The translations under genes were made by a program, and so were the position numbers. From positions 1-10,779 of the forward strand of contig DATDXV010000045.1 in the NCBI GenBank assembly GCA_035289205.1: DNA of 10,779 bases. Direction: 5' to 3'. This DNA is from DATDXV01 sp035289205 (GTDB lineage: Archaea; Aenigmatarchaeota; Aenigmatarchaeia; Aenigmatarchaeales; DATDXV01). Below the pieces are notes generated by a model. It was not told the origin of the DNA and searched no databases. It saw only the letters and a program-made list of their open reading frames with translations. Numbering within the stretch: the first letter of the stretch is position 1; each line of letters opens with the position of its first letter. Below, piece by piece: positions 5,574 through 10,779 of this stretch.

Positions 5574-6401
5574 ATGGAAGTTGAGATTGATTTCAGGAAA
5601 ACTCCCCAGAAGAACGCAGAGAAATATTTTGAGGAATCGAAGAAAGCTCGGAAAAAACTAGATGCAGCAGAGAGAGCCATAAAAGAAACAGTGAAGAAGA
5701 TGGAGGAAGTTGAACTGAAGGAGCAGAAGAAAGCTGAGAAACCAAAGAAGAAGGCGCGGGGAAAGTGGTTCAACAAGTTCCACTGGTGCATAACCTCTGA
5801 TGATTTTCTTGTTATAGGCGGGAGGGATGCTACGCAGAATGAAATGATCTTCAAGAAGCATGTTGAGCAGGGGGATATTGTCCTGCATGCTGACATCCAG
5901 GGAGCGCCCCTCACAGTTGTGAAGTCCGAAGGGAAGGCTGTCACGCCCGTTGCGTTGAAGGAAGCGGGGGAGATTGCTGCAGCATACAGCTCTGCCTGGA
6001 AGCATGGCCTGGGTTCTGTGGATGTCTACTGGGTTAGCCCTGAACAGATATCGAAGACAGCTGAAGCTGGAGAGTTCTTGCCGAAAGGCTCCTTCATGAT
6101 AAGGGGAAGAAAAACTTATTTGAGAAAGATCCCCCTGCGAATTGCTGTTGGAATCAGGATTGAAAGAGGCGAAGAAACAACCGCAGCTGTTATCGCAGGA
6201 GGTTTGGAATCCATAAGCAAACACGCAAGATACTTCGCTACGATTGTTCCTGGCTCTCTGGAGCAAGGCGCGGCAGCGCAGGAAGTGAAAAAGAGGCTTC
6301 TCTACAAAGCAATGCCAGATGACAAGCCTCTGATAGAAGCTATAGAGCTTGACGAAATCAGGAAGAATATTCCCGCAGGAAAGAGCGATGTTGTATCTTA
6401 G
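5574..6401 (+). CDS. Stand-alone coiled coil + NFACT-R protein (C-terminal half of RqcH/NEMF)
   Basis: A 275-residue protein. Residues 12-60 are a highly charged helix (KYFEESKKARKKLDAAERAI...), matching the coiled coil that precedes NFACT-R in RqcH. Residues 64-185 carry the NFACT-R signature: 'WFNKFHWCITSDDFLVIGGR' (65-84), 'DATQNEMIFKKHV', 'GDIVLHADIQGAP' and 'KGSFMIRGRKTYL'. The remainder ('GIRIERGEE', 'ATIVPGS') matches the C-terminus of archaeal RqcH. Full RqcH/NEMF binds stalled 50S subunits carrying peptidyl-tRNA and directs C-terminal tailing; it is usually 600 residues or more with an N-terminal NFACT-N domain and a helix-hairpin-helix. Both are absent here, and the upstream DNA is the divergent Nre gene, so no N-terminal half adjoins. 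The ATG at 5574 is preferred because the TATA box lies 25 nt upstream; an in-frame ATG at 5499 would extend over the promoter into the Nre gene. The stop overlaps the convergent gene by TTAG (6398-6401). Confidence 0.85.
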   Translation: MEVEIDFRKTPQKNAEKYFEESKKARKKLDAAERAIKETVKKMEEVELKEQKKAEKPKKKARGKWFNKFHWCITSDDFLVIGGRDATQNEMIFKKHVEQGDIVLHADIQGAPLTVVKSEGKAVTPVALKEAGEIAAAYSSAWKHGLGSVDVYWVSPEQISKTAEAGEFLPKGSFMIRGRKTYLRKIPLRIAVGIRIERGEETTAAVIAGGLESISKHARYFATIVPGSLEQGAAAQEVKKRLLYKAMPDDKPLIEAIELDEIRKNIPAGKSDVVS

Positions 6402-7468
6402 GCGAACATGCCCAATGCGCCCTCTTCGTCTTTCAAATACTCATCGCACGCCTTACACTTCTTTGTGTCCCTTACATGTATTTCATCCAGCATATGTGCA
6501 AGACCCATTATGGACAGGCCATGTAATCTAATGGTACCCTGTTTTTTACCCCTCAGAAGATGAATCCTTCCTCCATGTAACTCTACAGGCGATGCCAGAG
6601 TTTCCACCTTGTCACTAATTATAGGTATGCCAGAATCCATTACATCCAGATAAGCCTCTTCTACCTTTGTACCTGCCATATCCAACAGTCTTTCTTGGAT
6701 ATGCATCTCATCCAAGAACTTTCCGTCATCTATATCCTCTGGCTTGAAACCTTTCTTGTCTGAAATCTGTCTTACCTCAGCATCAGTATTATACATCTTC
6801 TTAAAGTATCTTTTACGGAAAAATGTGTTATGAGGCAATTCGATGGGATAAACCTTGTCTGTTTCCGCCTCCTGATAGAGAGCACAGTATGTAGTAGATT
6901 CGGTTGGTTTGGCTATAGCACCCATCCTATTGCCAATAATGACTGGCACCATCTCGAAGCCAACATTGGACATAGTATTGAATGTCTTGAATTTCGATAT
7001 TTTGAATCCGTTCGGGTTTGTAGATCCATTCTCTTTGATACACTTTCTACTAGGTTTTAGATCTATATGTTTGATGTCTTTTAGTGCTGCCATAGAGTTC
7101 AGATCTCTCATAAACTCTTCTTTAACCTCAATCTTTCCGCCGCTGGCCAGACTATAAAGAATAGCTACGCTCGGTATTGCATATTTTAATGAACTATCGC
7201 CCATGAGAATCGAAGAGAAATATTTTCTCTCTTCTAAAGAATCTATTCTAGTATCTATCCTCTGACCAATAAAATCAGCCATGTCAAAATAAGCCTCTGT
7301 GCCTGGAAAAGAGCCGAGTCCCATGGCACTGCATATATTTGCGACATGAAAGGGTGGGAACCTGATAACCAAGGCTTTGTCCCCTGACTTCATGGACAGA
7401 TAAGGCGTTTCCTCATTCATCGGAAAGTAAAATGCCGATACCTCATCTATAGTCAAATACTCTGTCAT
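6398..7468 (-). CDS. Unrecognised 356-residue soluble protein
   Basis: An intact gene with no family I recognise. The start (MTEYLTIDEVSAFYFPM) is supported by a TATA box about 26 nt upstream (7489-7498, minus strand), which implies a leaderless transcript. There is no signal peptide and no convincing membrane span; the protein looks globular, mixed alpha/beta, with a basic central part (about 125-160, rich in lysine) and an acidic region around 235-260. Near the C-terminus a single CxxC pair (Cys338, Cys341 in 'KKCKACDEYLKDEEG') could bind metal only with partners elsewhere, for example other scattered cysteines. It converges on the NFACT-R gene with overlapping stop codons (TTAG) and diverges from the cupredoxin gene through separate TATA boxes. 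Real coding potential is supported by length, promoter spacing and tight fit between neighbours. Function unknown. Confidence 0.75.
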   Translation of the reverse strand: MTEYLTIDEVSAFYFPMNEETPYLSMKSGDKALVIRFPPFHVANICSAMGLGSFPGTEAYFDMADFIGQRIDTRIDSLEERKYFSSILMGDSSLKYAIPSVAILYSLASGGKIEVKEEFMRDLNSMAALKDIKHIDLKPSRKCIKENGSTNPNGFKISKFKTFNTMSNVGFEMVPVIIGNRMGAIAKPTESTTYCALYQEAETDKVYPIELPHNTFFRKRYFKKMYNTDAEVRQISDKKGFKPEDIDDGKFLDEMHIQERLLDMAGTKVEEAYLDVMDSGIPIISDKVETLASPVELHGGRIHLLRGKKQGTIRLHGLSIMGLAHMLDEIHVRDTKKCKACDEYLKDEEGALGMFA

Positions 7469-7488
7469 AAAAATGCTTGTGGATTAAA

Positions 7489-7498
7489 GCTTTTAAGC
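7489..7498 (-). promoter_or_regulatory. TATA box of the 356-residue unknown gene
   Basis: GCTTTTAAGC (minus strand GCTTAAAAGC) is centred about 26 nt upstream of the start codon at 7468. Confidence 0.5.
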
Positions 7499-7514
7499 TC
7501 TTCTATCGACTCAT

Positions 7515-7524
7515 CTTTAAATAC
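7515..7524 (+). promoter_or_regulatory. TATA box of the cupredoxin gene
   Basis: CTTTAAATAC is centred 26 nt upstream of the ATG at 7546. This rules out the in-frame ATG at 7477, which would place the promoter inside the coding region. Confidence 0.6.
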
Positions 7525-7545
7525 AATTTTGCACAAATTCAAGCC

Positions 7546-8211
7546 ATGAAACATCTTGCCTTGCCGCTTCTGGCAATTGTTCTGGTAAGCGCCTGCGCAG
7601 CGCAGAGTGAAGACCAGGGGGTAAAGAACGTTCCCCCATCCCTGTCTCCAGAGCTCTCTATTGTTTCCCCGATAGACGGAACCATAGTAACAGGCGACTC
7701 AATAACAGTTCAGGCAAACGCCTCAAACATCAAGCTCGCTAAGCCGACGGGTACTGTTGTAGAGGGGGAGGGGCATTTTCATGTTTATCTTGATGGTTCA
7801 AACGAGCAGAGGGGTCCAGGAACAAGCTTCACCTTCCTGAATGTAACGCCAGGCCAGCACACTATAACTGTGGAGTTGCATAGGGGAGACCACTCGCAGC
7901 TGAATCCCCCTGTAGGCAAAATCATAACAGTCACAGTTCAGGCTGCCTCAAGCGGAGCGGAGGCGAAGACATGGGACGTTGACATAAGGTCATATGTGTT
8001 CACCCCGAGCATCGTGAGGATAAAAACCGGCGATTCTATCAAGTGGACAAACTATGACACTGTAGGTCATAGCGCAACAGCCGATGACGGAAGCTGGGAC
8101 ACTGGAACTGGAACAGGGGCTTTAAAGGTAATAAAGTTTGACAAGGCTGGAACATACAAATACCACTGCTCGCCTCATCCATGGATGCAGGGAACTATCG
8201 TAGTAGAATAA
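7546..8211 (+). CDS. Cupredoxin (plastocyanin-like) lipoprotein with N-terminal Ig-like domain
   Basis: A 221-residue exported copper protein. The signal peptide (MKHLALPLLAIVLVSAC) ends in a lipobox with lipidated Cys17. Residues about 37-132 form a beta-rich domain beginning 'SIVSPIDGTIVTGDSITV' with 'GHFHVYLDG' (76-84) and 'PGQHTITVELHRGDH', like DUF4399-type Ig-like domains that often bear a histidine cluster. Residues 143-221 are a blue-copper domain: 'YVFTPSIVRIKTGDSIKWTN', then the type-1 ligands His175 (VGHSA), Cys208 (YHC), His211 (SPHPW) and Met214 (WMQG), in canonical order and spacing. It should carry electrons or bind copper on the outside of the membrane; the partner is not in the window. 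The start is chosen from the TATA box and signal peptide; an in-frame ATG 69 nt upstream would bury the signal peptide behind basic residues. Confident for fold and location. Confidence 0.9.
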   Translation: MKHLALPLLAIVLVSACAAQSEDQGVKNVPPSLSPELSIVSPIDGTIVTGDSITVQANASNIKLAKPTGTVVEGEGHFHVYLDGSNEQRGPGTSFTFLNVTPGQHTITVELHRGDHSQLNPPVGKIITVTVQAASSGAEAKTWDVDIRSYVFTPSIVRIKTGDSIKWTNYDTVGHSATADDGSWDTGTGTGALKVIKFDKAGTYKYHCSPHPWMQGTIVVE

Positions 8212-8218
8212 AGTATTT

Positions 8219-8228
8219 CTTTATAATC
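8219..8228 (+). promoter_or_regulatory. TATA box of the metallophosphoesterase gene
   Basis: CTTTATAATC lies just after the cupredoxin stop codon and is centred about 25 nt upstream of the ATG at 8248. The gene can therefore be transcribed on its own. Confidence 0.5.
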
Positions 8229-8247
8229 AAGAGCATTAATTATCTCT

Positions 8248-9066
8248 ATGAAAATACTTGTAATAGGAGACCTGCACGGCAGAATACCGAAGATCCACTT
8301 CAAGGATTATGACGCGATAATCTGCACAGGGGATTTCTGCTCGGACAAGATGAGGAAGTACATGTTCCAGGCGTTGAAGATAAGGATGCGGCTCCCCATT
8401 CCCATAACATGGATCGACCTGGCTGGGAAGAAAAGGGCAGAGAGGATGATGAAGAAGTCCTCAGCTGACGGCAAAAAAGTCCTGAAGTATCTGAACTCGA
8501 TAGGCGTTCCAGTCTATATAGTCCCTGGCAACTGGGACGGAGAAATAAAAGAGTACAGATCGCTCTTCAAGGGGATGAAGAACATCTTTGACTGCTATCA
8601 TAGAATCCTTGCCGTGAATGGATATAATATAATAGGAGATGGCGCGACTGACAGTCCGGAGTATCCCCAGCACAAAGATGACCTCGGCAGATATACAAAA
8701 ATAGAACTAAGGGAGAAGATGAAAGAATATAGAAAGCTGAAAGGCAAACTCTCACGCCTTTTCAGGAAAGCAGGGAAACCTGTTATATTTATCTCCCATA
8801 ATGTTCCTTTCAACACACCAATAGACATAATAAGAAACAAGGATTCGCCGAGAGATGGCTGGCACTACGGCTCTATAGTGGCTAGAGAGCTAATACTAAA
8901 ATACAAGCCGCTTGTCTTCATAGGCGGACATTTGCACGAGCACTTTGCCAAATGCAAGCTAGGGAAAACAATTGCAGTAAATGCAGGTCTCGGAGCAAAG
9001 GCAAATATTCTCTTTGAGTTGGAAAGAAACAGGATAAGAAATATCACATTCCGCAAGGACAAATAA
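8248..9066 (+). CDS. Calcineurin-like metallophosphoesterase
   Basis: A 272-residue cytoplasmic protein of the calcineurin-like phosphoesterase superfamily, which uses two metal ions to cleave phosphomono- or diesters. The motif blocks appear in order: Asp8-x-His10 (GDLHGR), Asp29 (CTGDF), 'PGNWD' (93-97) with metal ligand Asn95, His184 (FISHN) and 'GGHLH' with His228 and His230. In the GN(H/x)D block the usual catalytic histidine is tryptophan (Trp96), as seen in some archaeal phosphoesterases related to COG2129, so acid-base chemistry or activity may differ. Residues 34-75 and 140-175 are basic helical insertions (KKRAERMMKK; REKMKEYRKLKGKLSRLFRK) that could contact nucleic acid or shape the substrate pocket. 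There is no signal peptide. It stands alone behind its own TATA box, 36 nt after the cupredoxin. Superfamily is certain, substrate unknown. Confidence 0.88.
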   Translation: MKILVIGDLHGRIPKIHFKDYDAIICTGDFCSDKMRKYMFQALKIRMRLPIPITWIDLAGKKRAERMMKKSSADGKKVLKYLNSIGVPVYIVPGNWDGEIKEYRSLFKGMKNIFDCYHRILAVNGYNIIGDGATDSPEYPQHKDDLGRYTKIELREKMKEYRKLKGKLSRLFRKAGKPVIFISHNVPFNTPIDIIRNKDSPRDGWHYGSIVARELILKYKPLVFIGGHLHEHFAKCKLGKTIAVNAGLGAKANILFELERNRIRNITFRKDK

Positions 9067-9067
9067 C

Positions 9068-9076
9068 AATATAAAC
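9068..9076 (+). promoter_or_regulatory. TATA box of the 116-residue unknown gene
   Basis: AATATAAAC starts 2 nt after the metallophosphoesterase stop codon and is centred 27 nt upstream of the ATG at 9099. Confidence 0.5.
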
Positions 9077-9098
9077 TTAACATATGATTCTATAAGGC

Positions 9099-9449
9099 AT
9101 GAGAGGCAATACAACTGACAAGGGAGATTTGTGGGTAGAGCTAAGCAGAGCAGAGATAGAGAGGCTTGACAATGAAGCTCTTTCGGGAAGCATAGCGATC
9201 AGATATCATGACAAAGAAACAGACAGCATAGAGACAAGGGATTCTGCTCTGGAGATAAGAAAAGGTAAGGTCAAAGAAAATGCTGTATTGGTCCATTCCC
9301 CTCCTGAAGGAGAATTCAGGTATGCAGAGAGGATTAGCATAACAATATCAGATGAAGCATACAGGCTCCTGACAGAAGATATGATAGTACGCCAAACCAA
9401 CGGATTTTCGAATATAGAACTGCTTCCAGAGAACTACGATGATTTGTAG
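9099..9449 (+). CDS. Unrecognised 116-residue acidic protein
   Basis: A small, soluble, acidic protein that I do not recognise. It has no signal peptide, membrane span or cysteine. The sequence alternates strand-like pieces (SIAIRYHD, ENAVLVHS, RISITISD) with short charged turns, suggesting a small beta-rich fold, and ends in an acidic tail (ELLPENYDDL). The start is supported by a TATA box 27 nt upstream. The stop TAG (9447-9449) directly abuts the stop of the convergent Nudix gene (9450-9452), together forming TAGCTA. The gap to the metallophosphoesterase is only 32 nt, but the separate promoter means cotranscription is optional. Confidence 0.7.
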   Translation: MRGNTTDKGDLWVELSRAEIERLDNEALSGSIAIRYHDKETDSIETRDSALEIRKGKVKENAVLVHSPPEGEFRYAERISITISDEAYRLLTEDMIVRQTNGFSNIELLPENYDDL

Positions 9450-9929
9450 CTATTCGAATTTTCTCAGGACATGGATATTCCCGACCTTTTCAATAATGCA
9501 GTTGAAATGCGTCTTGTCTACCGATTTTACTAAGCGCTCTATCATAGGAATATCGCTTGGAATTATCTGCTTCTTGAACTCTTCCAGCTTCTCAAGATCA
9601 AACCATCTCACACGATCAACATCCTCAGGATTTATTTCCATCGTCTGCGGATAGAGTTCGCAGACATGCAGAAGGAAGTGCTGCATAACTTGGTTATTCT
9701 CAACAAGATGTTCGGAAACGACGCCGAGATGTTGTTGAAAAGAAGTCTGTATCCCTGTCTCTTCAAGTATCTCCCTTGTTGCAGCATCTGTCAAATGTTC
9801 ATTCTTCTCTATCTTTCCTCCAGGCAAACCCCACAACCCAATGTAATCCCCTTTTGTTCTTTTTATGAGAAGTATCTTTCCGTCCCTGACAACAGCAGCT
9901 ATGGCAACAGCAAGCGGTAAGTCTGTCAT
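9450..9929 (-). CDS. Nudix hydrolase
   Basis: A 159-residue Nudix-fold enzyme. The complete Nudix box G-x5-E-x7-R-E-U-x-E-E-x-G-U is present at 38-60: 'GKIEKNE', then 'HLTDAAT', then 'REILEETGI'; the glutamates bind Mg2+ or Mn2+. Upstream are the typical first strands 'AVAIAAVVRDGKILLIKR' and the 'GLWGLPGG' turn. Such enzymes hydrolyse nucleoside diphosphates linked to another group, such as damaged dNTPs, ADP-ribose or NADH; which one cannot be read here, though short length and 'LWGLPGGKIE' resemble MutT-like housecleaning types. Start at 9929 is set by the TATA box at 9949-9959, 26 nt upstream and shared with the divergent pentapeptide-repeat gene. Confidence 0.9.
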   Translation of the reverse strand: MTDLPLAVAIAAVVRDGKILLIKRTKGDYIGLWGLPGGKIEKNEHLTDAATREILEETGIQTSFQQHLGVVSEHLVENNQVMQHFLLHVCELYPQTMEINPEDVDRVRWFDLEKLEEFKKQIIPSDIPMIERLVKSVDKTHFNCIIEKVGNIHVLRKFE

Positions 9930-9948
9930 ATGTAGAATGTTAAACGAA

Positions 9949-9959
9949 AGCTTAAATTA
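9949..9959. promoter_or_regulatory. Single TATA box shared by the divergent Nudix and pentapeptide-repeat genes
   Basis: AGCTTAAATTA is centred within a base or two of 9955, midway between the start codons at 9929 (-) and 9982 (+), 25-28 nt from each. No other A/T-rich box at the right distance is visible in the 52-nt gap, so one element probably serves both genes. Confidence 0.6.
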
Positions 9960-9981
9960 GTTCTGAAAGTCTCATTAGTAT

Positions 9982-10647
9982 ATGAACAAGCTTACTGCAA
10001 GCGATATTATCCAAAGATATTCCGAGGGACAGAGGGACTTCTTCCAGACAGAGCTAACTGGAGGGGACCTGAGCGGTGTCAATCTAAGGGATTGCATATT
10101 TGTTAAAAGCAACTTCACAGGCACAAGCTTTGAGAACTCTGACCTCACCAACGCTAATTTTTCTGATTGCAATCTGCAAAGATGCATCTTCAGATCTGCA
10201 ATTTTGAAGAACACCAGGTTCATCTCAGCTGATCTTTCATGGGCAAACCTGAGGGAGTGCGTCATAGAGGACACCAACTTCAAGTCAGCAAACCTCATGT
10301 GGGCCCATCTCTGCAAGAACGACCTGGCACTTGCGAATATAGAGGATGCAAGGATATCCTGGTCCTGCCTTGCTGACTCAAGGATGTCTGTCGAACAGAT
10401 GATGCGCGTATCAGGCGACACAACAGTGAAGTCAGAGCATGGGAATTATGGAAGCAACTCTATAATTGGTCCGAGCGGAAAGGCCTCATACTCCGAAGGC
10501 AAATCTGGCCTCTATTCCGAGGGAAAGGGCGGAGACGAGCATGACGAGGGGCCTAGAAGCATCTATGCTGCTTCTAAGGAAGGAGGAGATTATGGAGGAA
10601 GGAACTCGGAAGAAACTAAGGTTGACATAAAGAAACTGAAGAGGTAA
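9982..10647 (+). CDS. Pentapeptide-repeat protein with glycine-rich tail
   Basis: A 221-residue protein. After a short N-terminal helix (ASDIIQRYSEG) comes an unbroken run of 22 pentapeptides: the central inward-facing residue is L, F or I at every position divisible by five from Leu25 to Leu130 (for example 'SGVNL', 'TNANF', 'ISADL', 'KSANL'). This should form a right-handed quadrilateral beta-helix of about 5.5 coils. Pentapeptide proteins act as binding scaffolds, some as DNA mimics that affect gyrase; the surface here is not strongly acidic, so mimicry is not indicated. Residues 150-215 are a low-complexity tail rich in Gly, Ser, Glu, including an imperfect repeat 'YSEGKSGL/YSEGKGG' (170-184), ending in basic 'KKLKR'. 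There is no signal peptide or membrane span. It shares its promoter with the Nudix gene. Function unknown. Confidence 0.88.
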   Translation: MNKLTASDIIQRYSEGQRDFFQTELTGGDLSGVNLRDCIFVKSNFTGTSFENSDLTNANFSDCNLQRCIFRSAILKNTRFISADLSWANLRECVIEDTNFKSANLMWAHLCKNDLALANIEDARISWSCLADSRMSVEQMMRVSGDTTVKSEHGNYGSNSIIGPSGKASYSEGKSGLYSEGKGGDEHDEGPRSIYAASKEGGDYGGRNSEETKVDIKKLKR

Positions 10648-10654
10648 ATATAAG
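10646..10654 (+). promoter_or_regulatory. TATA box of tRNA-Pro
   Basis: AAATATAAG overlaps the stop codon of the pentapeptide-repeat gene and is centred 30 nt before the mature 5' end of the tRNA at 10680. Confidence 0.45.
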
Positions 10655-10679
10655 AACTCTATTCTATTACTATTCACAG

Positions 10680-10774
10680 GGGTCCGTAGTCTAGCTTGGT
10701 AGGATAGCATGAAAGTGCCCTATTACTTGCCTTGGGAGCAAGAGACCGGTGTTCAAATCACCGCGGGCCCACCA
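10680..10774 (+). tRNA. tRNA-Pro (anticodon TGG) with intron
   Basis: After removal of a 19-nt intron the exons (10680-10705, 10725-10774) give a 76-nt tRNA. Acceptor stem GGGTCCG/CGGGCCC has one G-U pair. The D arm is GTCT-AGCTTGGTA-GGAT. The anticodon arm is CTTGC-CTTGGGA-GCAAG with anticodon TGG at 10733-10735 (proline, CCA and wobble CCN codons). The variable loop is AGAC. The T arm is CGGTG-TTCAAAT-CACCG. Discriminator A73 is followed by a genomically encoded CCA (10772-10774). Every arm pairs, so the tRNA should be functional once spliced. Confidence 0.93.
10706..10724 (+). other. 19-nt intron in tRNA-Pro between nucleotides 25 and 26
   Basis: The precursor folds into a bulge-helix-bulge like element: TAGG (10700-10703) pairs with CCTA (10719-10722); each strand is followed by a 3-nt bulge, ATA (10704-10706) and TTA (10723-10725). 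Inside, GCAT/GTGC closes a GAAA tetraloop (10707-10718). Cleavage after the second bulge base on both sides joins GGAT to ACTTGC and restores a standard tRNA with A26. The outer helix on the exon side is weak, so this is a relaxed motif that would need a splicing endonuclease of broad specificity. It is not at the canonical 37/38 site. Confidence 0.85.
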
Positions 10775-10779
10775 CTATT

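Noticed and set aside
6398..6470. Zinc finger at the C-terminus of the 356-residue protein
   Set aside because: Only one CxxC pair is present near the end; no second pair of Cys or His lies at a usual distance.
7477..7545. In-frame extension of the cupredoxin gene from ATG 7477
   Set aside because: It would bury the lipoprotein signal peptide behind 23 basic/aromatic residues and include the promoter; ATG 7546 has the right TATA spacing.
9982..10647. DNA-mimic gyrase-protection (Qnr/MfpA-like) role for the pentapeptide protein
   Set aside because: The repeats are not strongly acidic and no Qnr-type loops interrupt them; nothing in the context points to gyrase.
10704..10724. Alternative tRNA intron fold pairing ATAG with CTAT
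   Set aside because: Cleavage at its bulges would leave extra bases between the D arm and anticodon arm; the TAGG/CCTA fold gives an exact 76-nt tRNA.

Overview
The window is archaeal, most likely from a small, compact genome such as a DPANN-type lineage; the lineage is an inference, the domain is well supported. The evidence for Archaea is an Nre (NreA-type) DNA-repair protein, the C-terminal half of an archaeal RqcH/NEMF-type ribosome quality-control factor, a tRNA-Pro with a bulge-helix-bulge type intron, and promoters in which an A/T-rich TATA box is centred about 24-29 nt upstream of the start codon, as expected for leaderless mRNAs. Genes are tightly packed, and all three convergent pairs have overlapping or abutting stop codons.

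Layout. 1-426 (-): 5' part of a winged-helix regulator with a predicted membrane segment. 528-1037 (+): small lipoprotein of unknown function. 1098-1175: a decayed second copy of the regulator's first codons, followed by an operator-like inverted repeat. 1254-3386 (+): large exported beta-propeller protein. Three 16-nt inverted repeats of the form TNAGGY-N4-RCCTNA (one copy with a single mismatch) lie at 470-485, 1160-1175 and 1201-1216, only in the intergenic parts of this module. They suggest that the membrane-bound regulator controls itself, the lipoprotein and the beta-propeller protein, making a small cell-surface regulon.

3411-4395 (+): a two-gene unit of a persulfide-dioxygenase-like metallo-beta-lactamase-fold enzyme and a 94-residue DUF5678-like protein that has its own Shine-Dalgarno sequence. 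4392-5525 (-): Nre repair protein. 5574-6401 (+): stand-alone coiled coil plus NFACT-R half of RqcH. The Nre and NFACT-R genes diverge from a single TATA box. 6398-7468 (-): an unrecognised 356-residue protein. 7546-8211 (+): copper-binding cupredoxin lipoprotein. 8248-9066 (+): metallophosphoesterase. 9099-9449 (+): unrecognised 116-residue protein. 9450-9929 (-): Nudix hydrolase. 9982-10647 (+): pentapeptide-repeat protein with 22 uninterrupted repeats and a glycine-rich tail; it shares one TATA box with the Nudix gene. 10680-10774 (+): tRNA-Pro(TGG) with a 19-nt intron between nucleotides 25 and 26.

The points most worth following are the regulator/operator module with its truncated duplicate, the N-terminally missing RqcH, the two single-TATA bidirectional promoters, the non-canonical tRNA intron and the orphan 356-residue protein. 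No CRISPR array, transposase, rRNA gene or recognisable replication origin was seen. No non-coding stretch exceeds 300 bases; the longest, 1038-1253, holds the regulator remnant, two inverted repeats and a promoter.
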